A stretch of DNA of 64,000 nt, from the NCBI GenBank assembly GCA_900540845.1, contig UQHS01000008.1, positions 30,260-94,259 on the forward strand, read 5' to 3'. This DNA comes from an uncultured Collinsella sp. GTDB lineage: Bacteria; Actinomycetota; Coriobacteriia; Coriobacteriales; Coriobacteriaceae. A model generated the notes under the pieces. That model did not search any database and was not told the origin of the DNA. It saw only the letters and a list, made by a program, of their open reading frames with translations. Shown piece after piece: positions 30,843 through 39,241 of this stretch; the first letter of the stretch is position 1, and each line of letters opens with the position of its first letter. The position numbers and the translations under genes are program-made.

Positions 30843-33800
30843 TTAGCCGAAGTAGGCCACACCGCTCTCGAACAGCGGCATGAACTTCTGCCCGGGGACG
30901 TTCTTGTAGAGGCCGTCGCCGCGGCGCTCCACGTGGCCCATCTTGCCGAACACGCGGCCATCGGGGCTGGTGATGCCCTCGATGCACGCGACGGAGCCGT
31001 TGGGGTTCACGTCGAGGTCCATGGACGGCATGCCGGCCACGTCGACGTACTGCGTGGCGATCTGGCCGCCGGCGCGGAGCTGCCCCAGCACCTCGTCGTT
31101 CGCGACGAAGCGGCCTTCGCCGTGGGAGATGGCCACGGTGTAGAGCTCATCCGGGTTGCACTGGGTGAGCCACGGCGACAGGTCACTGCAGATGCGGGTG
31201 CGGACCAAGCGGCTCTGGTGACGTCCGATCTCGTTGAAGGTGAGCGTGGGTGCGTCCGCGGTGGCGTCGACGATGTCGCCGTAGGGCACGAGGCCGAGCT
31301 TGACGAGCGCCTGGAAACCGTTGCAGATGCCGAGCATCAGACCGTCGCGGGCCTGCAGCAGGTCGCGCACGGCCTCGGTGACCTCGGGCGCGCGGAAGAA
31401 CGCGGTGATGAACTTGGCGGAGCCGTCGGGCTCGTCGCCGCCGGAGAAGCCGCCGGGGATCATGACGATCTGGGACTCGCGGATGCGGCGGGCGAGCTCA
31501 CGGGTGGACTCGGCGACGTTCTCGGGCGTGAGGTTGTTGATTACGAAGACGTCGGCCTCGGCGCCGGCGGCGGTAAAGGCGCGAGCGGAGTCGAACTCGC
31601 AGTTGTTGCCCGGGAAGACCGGGATGATCACGCGGGGTTTGGCGATCTTGAGGCCGCCGTAGGTCGCACGGATGCGGCCCTCCTCCTCGCAGCGGTAACG
31701 CTCCTCGGGCACGAGCTCCTCGGGGGCGTCGACGTCGTCGGCGGCGCTGCGGTAGGGGAACACCCCCTCGAGCGCGCTCGCCCAAGCCTCCTGCAGCTCA
31801 GCGAGATCGAGCGTCTCGTCATAGGCAGTGAGCTCGTATGCCTCGGTGGTGGAGCCGAGCTCGACGACGGTCACGCCGTCGACGTTGGGCAGCTCGGCGC
31901 CCTCGGCGAGCTCCACAATGAAGCAGCCGTAGGAGTGGTCGAACAGGTCGCGCGTGTCTGCCTCGTAGTAGGCCTCGGACACCGTGAAGCCCATGCGGTT
32001 GCCGATGCACGCCTTGAACAGGACCTCGGCCAGGCCGCCGAAGCCGGCGGTGGAGACGGAGAGCGCGGAGCCCTCGCGCACGAGGCCCTCGACGGCGCCA
32101 AACGCGGCGAGCAGCGAGTTGGTCTCGGGCAGCAGGTCGTCGACCTGGTAGGTGGGCTGGATCAGCGCGACGCGATGGCCCGCGCCCTTGAACTCGGGGG
32201 ACACCACATGGGCGAGCTTGTCCACAGCCACGGCGAAGGAGACGAGCGTCGGCGGGACGTCGAGGTCCTCGAAGGAGCCGCTCATGGAGTCCTTGCCGCC
32301 GATGGCGCCAACGCCGAGCTCGACCTGGGCCATGAGAGCGCCCAGCACAGCGGCCATGGGCTTGCCCCAGCGTTCGGGCACGTCGCGCAGGCGCTCGAAG
32401 TACTCCTGGAAGGAGAGATAGGTGCGCGTGTGGTCAAAGCCGGTGGCCACGAGGCGCGAGACGCTCTCCACCACGGAGAGGTACGCGCCGCGGTACTGGT
32501 CGGCTTCCATGATGTAGGGGTTAAAGCCCCAGGCCATGCCGGAGACCGTGGTGGTCTCGCCGTCGACCGGGAACTTGGCGACCATGGCCTGGCTCGGGGT
32601 GAGCTGACGCTCGCCGCCGAAGGGCATGAGCACGGTCGCGGCGCCGATGGTGGAGTCGAAGCGCTCGGAGAGGCCCTTGTTGGAGCACACGTTGAGGTCG
32701 CTGACGAGCTCGGTCATGGCATCGCGGAAGGAGTCGCAGGTCTCGGCGCCTGGCACCATGGGAACGGTGCTCTCGTAGATGCCCTCGAGCGTGCCGAACT
32801 CCTCGAGCGCGGCCTCGGCCAGCTCGCTCTCGGGGTTGATGGGGGCGATGCCCTGCGCCACGACGTGGACGTCCTGGAACTTGGGTGCGCCGTTGGAGTT
32901 GAGGAAGTCGCGGGAGAGGTCGACGATGGCGTCACCCTGCCACGCCATGCGGACGCGGGGCTCGTGCGTGACCTCGGCGATCACGGTTGCCTCGAGGTTC
33001 TCCTCGGCGGCGTAACCCATGAACTCCTCGACGTCGCCCTCGGCCACAGCCACGGCCATGCGCTCCTGGGACTCGGAGATGGCGAGCTCGGTGCCGTCGA
33101 GGCCGTCGTACTTCTTCGTGACCATGTCGAGGTCGATGTAGAGGCCGTCGGCCAGCTCGCCCACGGCGACGGAGACGCCTCCCGCGCCGAAGTCGTTGCA
33201 GCGCTTGATGAGGCGGCAGGCGTCGCCACGGCGGAAGAGGCGCTGCAGCTTGCGCTCCATGGGGGCGTTGCCCTTCTGGACCTCGGCGCCGTCCTTCTCG
33301 ATGGACTCGACGTTGTGGGCCTTGGAGGAGCCGGTGGCGCCGCCGATGCCGTCACGGCCGGTGCGGCCGCCGAGCAGGATGATCTTGTCGCCGGGCTGCG
33401 GCTCCTCGCGGCGGACGTGGCTCGCGGGCGTGGCGCCCACCACGGCGCCGACCTCCATGCGCTTGGCCATGTACCCGGGGTGATAGAGCTCGGAGACCTG
33501 GCCGGTGGCGAGGCCGATCTGGTTGCCGTAGGAGGAGTAGCCGGCGGCGGCGGTGGTGACGAGCTTGCGCTGCGGGAGCTTGCCGGCGATGGTCTCGTTC
33601 ACGGGGACGGTCGGGTCGGCCGCGCCGGTGACGCGCATGGCCTGGTAGACGTAGCTGCGGCCGGAGAGCGGGTCGCGGATGGCGCCGCCCACGCAGGTGG
33701 CTGCGCCGCCGAAGGGCTCGATCTCGGTGGGGTGGTTGTGGGTCTCGTTCTTGAAGAGGAACAGCCAGTCCTGGTCCTCGCCGTCGACGTCCACGGTCAC

Positions 33801-34688
33801 GCGCACGGTGCAGGCGTTGATCTCCTCGGATTCGTCGAGGTTGGTGAGGATGCCCTGGGACTTGAGCCACTTGGCGCCGATGGTGCCCATGTCCATGAGG
33901 CAGACGGGCTTCTCGTCGCGGCCGAGCTGCGAGCGCATCTCCATGTAGCGGTTGAACGCGGCCTCGACGGCGGCGTCGTCAATCTGGATGTTCTCGAGGT
34001 TGGTGCCGAAGGTGGTGTGACGGCAGTGGTCGGACCAGTAGGTGTCGATCACGCGAATCTCGGTGATGGTGGGGTCGCGGTCCTCGTCCTTGAAGTACTG
34101 CTGGCAAAACGCGATGTCGGCCTCGTCCATGGCCAGCCCACGATCGGCGATGAAGGCGGCCAGCGCCGCCTCGTCCATCGTGCGGAAGCCGTCGATGACC
34201 TCGACGGGCTCGGGGTCGGGGATATCCTGCGTGAGGGTTTTAGGCAGCTCGAGCGTGGCGAGACGGGACTCGACGGGGTTGACCACGTAGCCCTTGATGG
34301 CGGCGAGGTCGTCATCGGAGAGCTCGCCGGAGAGCAGGTAGACCTTGGCGCAGCGCACGGTGGGGCGCTCGCCTTGAGAGATGAGCTGGACGCACTCGGC
34401 GGCGGAGGCGGCGCGCTGGTCAAACTGACCGGGCAGGGCCTCGACGGCAAAGAGAGCCTCAGCCCCGCTCGGGACCTCATCGTAGACGGTGTCGACCTGC
34501 GGCTCGGAGAACACCGTGGGCACGCAGCGCGCGAACAGCTCCTCGTCGATGCCTTCGACGTCGTAGCGGTTGATGATGCGCAAGGCCGTGAGGGCCTCGA
34601 TGCCCAAGATGTCGCGCAGCTCGCCCAGCAACTGCTTTGCCTCGACGTCGAACCCGGGTTTCTTCTCTACGTACACGCGAGAGACCAT
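30843..34688 (-). CDS. purL: Phosphoribosylformylglycinamidine synthase (single-chain PurL with glutaminase)
   Basis: 1281 residues. It converts FGAR, glutamine and ATP to FGAM in step 4 of purine synthesis. The synthetase part shows THNHPTEIEPFGGAATC and GGRTGRDGIGGATGSSKA; the C-terminal class I glutamine amidotransferase shows PVFPGNNCEFDS and the nucleophile region GICNGFQALVK, with the catalytic Cys. The length and layout fit the clostridial/Bacteroidetes-type one-chain enzyme, not the small PurL/PurQ/PurS set of most actinobacteria, which suggests lineage-specific replacement. The ATG at 34688 begins the family similarity (VSRVYVEKKPGFD); AGGA lies upstream. Monocistronic, divergent from the dlt genes. 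Confidence 0.95.
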   Translation of the reverse strand: MVSRVYVEKKPGFDVEAKQLLGELRDILGIEALTALRIINRYDVEGIDEELFARCVPTVFSEPQVDTVYDEVPSGAEALFAVEALPGQFDQRAASAAECVQLISQGERPTVRCAKVYLLSGELSDDDLAAIKGYVVNPVESRLATLELPKTLTQDIPDPEPVEVIDGFRTMDEAALAAFIADRGLAMDEADIAFCQQYFKDEDRDPTITEIRVIDTYWSDHCRHTTFGTNLENIQIDDAAVEAAFNRYMEMRSQLGRDEKPVCLMDMGTIGAKWLKSQGILTNLDESEEINACTVRVTVDVDGEDQDWLFLFKNETHNHPTEIEPFGGAATCVGGAIRDPLSGRSYVYQAMRVTGAADPTVPVNETIAGKLPQRKLVTTAAAGYSSYGNQIGLATGQVSELYHPGYMAKRMEVGAVVGATPASHVRREEPQPGDKIILLGGRTGRDGIGGATGSSKAHNVESIEKDGAEVQKGNAPMERKLQRLFRRGDACRLIKRCNDFGAGGVSVAVGELADGLYIDLDMVTKKYDGLDGTELAISESQERMAVAVAEGDVEEFMGYAAEENLEATVIAEVTHEPRVRMAWQGDAIVDLSRDFLNSNGAPKFQDVHVVAQGIAPINPESELAEAALEEFGTLEGIYESTVPMVPGAETCDSFRDAMTELVSDLNVCSNKGLSERFDSTIGAATVLMPFGGERQLTPSQAMVAKFPVDGETTTVSGMAWGFNPYIMEADQYRGAYLSVVESVSRLVATGFDHTRTYLSFQEYFERLRDVPERWGKPMAAVLGALMAQVELGVGAIGGKDSMSGSFEDLDVPPTLVSFAVAVDKLAHVVSPEFKGAGHRVALIQPTYQVDDLLPETNSLLAAFGAVEGLVREGSALSVSTAGFGGLAEVLFKACIGNRMGFTVSEAYYEADTRDLFDHSYGCFIVELAEGAELPNVDGVTVVELGSTTEAYELTAYDETLDLAELQEAWASALEGVFPYRSAADDVDAPEELVPEERYRCEEEGRIRATYGGLKIAKPRVIIPVFPGNNCEFDSARAFTAAGAEADVFVINNLTPENVAESTRELARRIRESQIVMIPGGFSGGDEPDGSAKFITAFFRAPEVTEAVRDLLQARDGLMLGICNGFQALVKLGLVPYGDIVDATADAPTLTFNEIGRHQSRLVRTRICSDLSPWLTQCNPDELYTVAISHGEGRFVANDEVLGQLRAGGQIATQYVDVAGMPSMDLDVNPNGSVACIEGITSPDGRVFGKMGHVERRGDGLYKNVPGQKFMPLFESGVAYFG

Positions 34689-34913
34689 TGAGTCCTGCCC
34701 TTCTTTCGAAAACGGGTTGGGCCACCTGGCGGCGGCCGGCGCTCGCGGAGCCGGGTGCGGCCCCGTCGCACCGCCTTTAACCAAGCGGTTTACTAACCCT
34801 TCAATAATACGCCACGCGATTCGTTTGACGCTGCGAACCATCAGGCAATTTGCCGACGGGGTTAAAACGACATAACGAGCGCGGGCGTCCACGACTTCAC
34901 ACATTCATAACCA

Positions 34914-36104
34914 GTGTTTTTCGTTGCGTGTGCGGGCTTGGCGGTCCCCGCCGCCGTGTTGGGCCTCATGGGCAGGTCCATGCGCGCGTACGGCATGGCG
35001 GCGTCGTGCCTGATGGTGTTGCTGCTGTTCGCCGGCAACCCGCGGGGCCTTGTTGCCTTTGCCGTTTTCCTCGCCATCGCCTCCGGCTGCGCCTACGCGA
35101 TGCATCGCAGTTGGTGTGCGCCCGGTGGCGTCAAGAGCCTCGCGGTGTACCGCGCCTCCCTCGTGCTCACCGTCGCCCCGCTGGTGATGTACAAGGTCGG
35201 CGCGGTGTTCGATCAAGACCTGCTTGGGTTCATCGGCATCTCCTACATCACCTTCAAGGCCGTCCAGGTTCTCATCGAGATGCGCGACGGTCTCATCGAA
35301 CGCATCGCCCCTCTGGACTACCTCTACTTCCTGACGTTTTTCGCGACGTTCACCTCCGGCCCCATCGACCGGTCGCGTCGGTTTGAGGGAGACATCGCGC
35401 AGCCGCGTCCACGCTCGGCCTACGCCGACCTGCTCACGCGCGGCCTGATGATGATGGCCGTCGGCGCCGTGATGCAGCTCGTCCTCGCCACGATCGCCCG
35501 GGGGTTCTACGACGCGAGCTGTGCGCCTGCCGGAACGCTCACGGTCGATGCGCTCGGGCTGCCCGGGCCTTTTCGCGAGGTGCTCAAGGCCTACGGGTAC
35601 GCGGCGTATCTCTTTTTCGACTTCGCGGGGTATTCGCTCATGGCGATGGGCGTGAGCCGTTGCTTTTGCATCGAGACGCCGGCGAACTTCCGCGCCCCGT
35701 TTATCGCCACCGACATCAAGGATTTCTGGAATCGGTGGCACATCACGCTCTCGACGTGGCTGCGCGACTTCGTCTTCATGCGGTTCGTCCGCATGGCGAC
35801 CAAGCGCAAGCTGTTCGCCAATCGCCTGCATACGGCGTGCGCCGCCTACATGGTCGACATGGTGCTCATGGGCGCCTGGCACGGGCTGACCGTCGACTAT
35901 CTGGCGTACGGCGCGTATCACGGGCTGCTGCTCGCGGGTACCGAGGTGTACCAAAAGCGCAGCTCATTTCATAAGAAGCATCGCGGCTGCGGCTGGTACA
36001 AGGTCTTGACCTGGTTTGTCACGCTGCAGTTCGTGGTCTTTGGCTTCGCCCTGTTCTCGGGGCAGGTGTCGGGTCTGGTGGTAAGCGCCCTCGGTGCACG
36101 GTAG
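34914..36104 (+). CDS. dltB: D-alanine transfer membrane protein DltB (MBOAT family), N-terminus shortened
   Basis: 396-residue membrane-bound O-acyltransferase that moves D-alanine across the membrane for teichoic acid modification. Typical DltB blocks: LGFIGISYITFKAVQVLIE, FFDFAGYSLMAMG, DFWNRWHITLSTWLRDF and the catalytic histidine in MGAWHGLT. The only available start is a GTG at 34914; an in-frame TAA lies two codons upstream and no Shine-Dalgarno is visible. The protein begins inside what is usually the first helix (VFFVACAGLAVPAAVLGL). Either translation starts weakly here or the 5' end was lost. dltA is not upstream. Confidence 0.88.
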   Translation: MFFVACAGLAVPAAVLGLMGRSMRAYGMAASCLMVLLLFAGNPRGLVAFAVFLAIASGCAYAMHRSWCAPGGVKSLAVYRASLVLTVAPLVMYKVGAVFDQDLLGFIGISYITFKAVQVLIEMRDGLIERIAPLDYLYFLTFFATFTSGPIDRSRRFEGDIAQPRPRSAYADLLTRGLMMMAVGAVMQLVLATIARGFYDASCAPAGTLTVDALGLPGPFREVLKAYGYAAYLFFDFAGYSLMAMGVSRCFCIETPANFRAPFIATDIKDFWNRWHITLSTWLRDFVFMRFVRMATKRKLFANRLHTACAAYMVDMVLMGAWHGLTVDYLAYGAYHGLLLAGTEVYQKRSSFHKKHRGCGWYKVLTWFVTLQFVVFGFALFSGQVSGLVVSALGAR

Positions 36105-36197
36105 GAGAGGGCGGTTGCATGGCGCGCGTACGCCGGGTTGGCGGTGCGCAAGGTTTTGGTTTGGTGCCTTCGGGTGCCGCAAGAGAAAGGTACATCA

Positions 36198-36449
36198 ATG
36201 GCTGTGGATATCGAAACGATCGAGGCGCAGGTACTCGACATGCTCGAGGAGATCTGCGACGACGAGGCGGTGCGCGAGGAGCGCGATGTCGACTTGTTCA
36301 CTGCGGGCCTGCTTGACTCTCTCGCCGCCATCGAGGTGCTCGTGGGCATCGAGGAGCGGTTTGGCGTGGAGATCGCGCCCACCGCGGTGGAGCGCAAAGA
36401 GATGAACAGCGTGAACAAGATTATCGAGCAGATCGCGGCGCGCCTGTGA
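36198..36449 (+). CDS. dltC: D-alanyl carrier protein
   Basis: 83-residue acyl-carrier-like protein. Ser41 in GLLDSLAAIE is the 4'-phosphopantetheine attachment site. It receives D-alanine from the ligase DltA and hands it to DltB. The ATG at 36198 follows AAAGGT. The stop overlaps the GTG of the next small gene (GTGA). Confidence 0.92.
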   Translation: MAVDIETIEAQVLDMLEEICDDEAVREERDVDLFTAGLLDSLAAIEVLVGIEERFGVEIAPTAVERKEMNSVNKIIEQIAARL

Positions 36450-36610
36450 TCGCGCTGTTCGAGCGCATCCGCGCGTGGTTCTTTTCGGATTCGACGAGTG
36501 CCGCCCTCGCGTGGTGCGCGGCAGTTGTGGCGTGCGTCGGCGTGCTGGCGTGGTTTTTCGTCTGCTCGCCGTACGGGGCGCCTGCGGCTCCCGTGTACGC
36601 CGAGTTCTAG
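36446..36610 (+). CDS. dltX: DltX-like small membrane protein
   Basis: 54 residues starting IALFERIRAWFF, with one membrane helix (about 19-41) and ending APAAPVYAEF. Length, single span and a C-terminal aromatic-x-x-Phe ending match DltX, whose C-terminal FIYxxF-type motif takes part in D-alanine transfer with DltB and DltD. It starts at a GTG that overlaps the dltC stop, so the two are coupled. In Firmicutes dltX is normally the first gene of the operon; here it sits between dltC and dltD. Confidence 0.75.
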   Translation: MIALFERIRAWFFSDSTSAALAWCAAVVACVGVLAWFFVCSPYGAPAAPVYAEF

Positions 36611-36743
36611 AGCCGCCTGCCCGCGCCACCTCGCCCTTGTGTGCCGCTCGCCCATCGGCACCGTGCCGTCGGCACCGGGGCGGCGCGCGCGGGCCGTTGA
36701 CGCCGGGGCGCGCGACATGCGACGGGTGATGAGAGGAGACACA

Positions 36744-37949
36744 TTGAAAAAACACTTGGCCGCGATCGCCGCGGCGCTTGTCTTGTGCGGCGCGATGCTC
36801 GCCGCCCTTGCGCTCGCCGGGGGCGTGAGACATGTTCCGGCAAAGGACCTGCGTTCGGCATATCCCAGCTACGAGGAGGTGTCGAGTTGGGATTTCATGG
36901 CCGGCCAGTACGACGCACTGCGGGATGCGGGGGCCTCGCCCCAGCTCGTCTTCGGTTCGTCGGAGCTCAAGGGCGCGCCGGCGGGCCCCGCGCATCCGTC
37001 GCGCCTCTTTGCCGACGGCCGGTTTGGGAGCACGTCCGTCATCGCGGGGCGCGCGGGCGTGAACGACCTGTGGCAGGCCATCGAGCTGGGGGCGTTTGCC
37101 CCTCATATGCCCCAGGCTCGCCGGCGCGCCGTGATATTCGTGAGCATGCAGTGGTTCATGTGCTATCGCGATCCCGCGAGCACGTTCCCGGCCGTGTTCT
37201 CCCAGGGTGCCTACGACGCCTTCATGGCCAACCCTCAGATCTCAGAGACGACCAAGGAGCGCGTGGTGCAGCGCGTCCGTGCGTATGGCGTCTGGTGCGC
37301 GGGGGAGGGCGAGGCCTCGGCCGAGGGGCTGGTGCGAGCCGTCGACCGTGCGGCGTCGGACTTCGCGGCGGACGCGCGTCTTGCGCATGAGCTGCGTACG
37401 CGCGATGCGGCCGCGGGCGGTGCAGCCGCGGGCGATGCAGCCGCGGGCGATGGCGTCCAGGTGGCGCAGCCCGGGGCGGATGGCTCGTCTCCCGACTGGC
37501 CCGCGTTGATTGAGGACGGACGCGCGCGGGCGTCCAAGGCGTCGGCGGGAAACGAATACGGGTTTTACGACTCCTGGTACCGCGAGAAGTTCTCTGCCTG
37601 GCTTGAAGGGGCGCAACGCGCTTGGCATGTGCAGGACGGGGTGTACTTCAGCCAGCAGGAGTTCGAGGACCTGGAGCTGATGCTCGACGTCTGTCGCGAG
37701 GCCGGCATCGAGCCGCTCATCGTCATACAGCCCGTCAAGGGCAGGGCCTACGACCAGACGATCTACACGCACGAGGTGCGCGAGGCGTACTACACCACGG
37801 TCCGGGCCGTGTGCGACCGGGCGGGTGTCGAGGTGGCAGATTTCTCGTCGTACGAGTACGACCCGCTGTTCTTGCGCGACTATTCCCACCCCTCCGCGTA
37901 CGGCAGCGCCCTGTATTCTCAGGCGCTGTACGATTTCTGGACGAAATAG
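36744..37949 (+). CDS. dltD: D-alanyl-lipoteichoic acid biosynthesis protein DltD
   Basis: 401 residues with an N-terminal membrane anchor (KKHLAAIAAALVLCGAMLAALAL) and an extracellular SGNH-like domain: the serine block LVFGSSELKG and the C-terminal Asp/His block RDYSHPSAYG. DltD completes transfer of D-alanine to teichoic acid. The TTG at 36744 has GAGGAG five bases upstream and is preferred over ATGs at 36729 and 36717. Three 15-bp in-frame repeats (37407-37451) encode an AAAG(G/D) tract in a surface loop absent from most homologues. Last gene of dltB-dltC-dltX-dltD. Confidence 0.92.
   Translation: MKKHLAAIAAALVLCGAMLAALALAGGVRHVPAKDLRSAYPSYEEVSSWDFMAGQYDALRDAGASPQLVFGSSELKGAPAGPAHPSRLFADGRFGSTSVIAGRAGVNDLWQAIELGAFAPHMPQARRRAVIFVSMQWFMCYRDPASTFPAVFSQGAYDAFMANPQISETTKERVVQRVRAYGVWCAGEGEASAEGLVRAVDRAASDFAADARLAHELRTRDAAAGGAAAGDAAAGDGVQVAQPGADGSSPDWPALIEDGRARASKASAGNEYGFYDSWYREKFSAWLEGAQRAWHVQDGVYFSQQEFEDLELMLDVCREAGIEPLIVIQPVKGRAYDQTIYTHEVREAYYTTVRAVCDRAGVEVADFSSYEYDPLFLRDYSHPSAYGSALYSQALYDFWTK
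37407..37451 (+). repeat. 15-bp in-frame repeats inside dltD
   Basis: Three units starting at 37407, 37422 and 37437; the last two are identical (GCAGCCGCGGGCGAT). Each adds five residues, so the tract could vary in length without breaking the frame. Confidence 0.8.
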
Positions 37950-38059
37950 GCGCCCACGCCGGCGATTTCGTTGAAGGTCGGCGGTGGGTTTGGGTATAAG
38001 AGGCGGATACGTGTGCGGCATCGCCAAAGACGCGGCGCCGCAGTCTTCGAAAGGCACTT

Positions 38060-39241
38060 ATGCTCGATCAGCAAACCCGTCGCACCGCCTCCCTCATCGC
38101 ATTTGGCGTTTGCCTGTATGCCGCCGTCATGCATCTGGACGTGGTGATACACGCCATCTCATCCGTGATCGACATCCTGTTTCCCGTCCTGCTCGGCCTG
38201 GGTTTCGCGTTCGTGCTCAACGTCCCCGTCTCAGGGCTGGAGCGACTGCTCCGCCGCGCGGCGGACCATCTGCCTGAGGGCAAGCGACCGGGGCAGGGGG
38301 CCATCACCATGGCGAGCATCGTGATCGTCTTGGTGCTCATCGCCGGCGTGGCGGTGCTCGCGGTCACCATGCTCGTGCCGCAGCTCGTGGCGTCGGCGCA
38401 GACGATCGCCCCGCTGCTTGCCGAGCGCCTGCCCGAGATCGAGCGCGGCCTTGCCGAGAACGGCGTCGATGTCGATAAACTCGCCAAGATGTTTCAAGCC
38501 CCGGGCGGCTCCGCCACCGCGGGATCCGCCACGGGTACGCAGGGGCTTTTGAGCCTCGGCATCGGGTCCATCGCCACCTCGGTCTTCGCCGCGGCGCGCT
38601 CGACCGTCTCGGTCATGTCGAGCTGCGTGTTCGCCTTCGTCATCGCCGTGTATGTCCTCGCCAGCAAGCGCACGCTGGGGCGCCAGGTGAATCGCGTCTT
38701 GGATGCGCATCTCAAGCCGCGTCACGTGTCGCGCATCCGCCACGTGGCTGCCCTGGCAACCGATACGTACTCGAAGTTCCTCTCGGGACAGTGCCTCGAG
38801 GCGTGCATCCTGGGCATCCTCATCTTCTTCGCGTTTAGCGTCGTGGGCCTTCCGTATGCAGGGCTCATCGGCTTTCTCACCGCCCTGTTCGCCTTCGTGC
38901 CCTACGTGGGCGCCTTCGCCTCGTGCGCCATCGGCGCGTTCCTCACGCTGTTGGCGTCCCCCGAGCACGCGCTGTTGTGCGTGATCGTGTACCTGGTCGT
39001 TCAGTTTATCGAGAATCAGTTCATCTACCCGCACGTGGTCGGTTCGTCGGTGGGGCTTTCCGCCCTGTGGACGCTCATCGCGGCGCTGGTGGGAGGAAAG
39101 CTCTTCGGCATCGTGGGCATCGTGTTTTTCATCCCCATCGTCGCGGTGCTCTATGAGCTGTTCCGCCAGTGGACCTGGGCCCGTCTCGCCGAGCGCGAAG
39201 CGGCCGCTGCCGCAGCGGACGATGAGGGGGTGCGCGAATGA
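38060..39241 (+). CDS. AI-2E family (PerM-like) transporter
   Basis: 393 residues with about eight membrane helices. The AI-2E/PerM family pattern is seen in VLLGLGFAFVLNVPVSGLE, a long periplasmic or extracellular helical stretch (residues about 110-190, Ala/Gly-rich), FLSGQCLEACILGILIFFAF, GLIGFLTALFAFVPYVGAF and QFIENQFIYPHVVGSSVGLS. Members are annotated as autoinducer-2 exporters but several are sodium/proton antiporters or of unknown role, so the substrate is open. The ATG at 38060 follows GAAAGG. Its stop overlaps the next gene (ATGA). Confidence 0.88.
   Translation: MLDQQTRRTASLIAFGVCLYAAVMHLDVVIHAISSVIDILFPVLLGLGFAFVLNVPVSGLERLLRRAADHLPEGKRPGQGAITMASIVIVLVLIAGVAVLAVTMLVPQLVASAQTIAPLLAERLPEIERGLAENGVDVDKLAKMFQAPGGSATAGSATGTQGLLSLGIGSIATSVFAAARSTVSVMSSCVFAFVIAVYVLASKRTLGRQVNRVLDAHLKPRHVSRIRHVAALATDTYSKFLSGQCLEACILGILIFFAFSVVGLPYAGLIGFLTALFAFVPYVGAFASCAIGAFLTLLASPEHALLCVIVYLVVQFIENQFIYPHVVGSSVGLSALWTLIAALVGGKLFGIVGIVFFIPIVAVLYELFRQWTWARLAEREAAAAAADDEGVRE

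Noticed and set aside
30645..34691. 1348-residue open frame on the plus strand opposite purL
   Set aside because: Same reason: antisense to a well-defined enzyme, low-complexity composition and no ribosome binding site.
38060..39241. Quorum-sensing AI-2 exporter
   Set aside because: The family name is historical; members have other transport roles and no lux genes are near.
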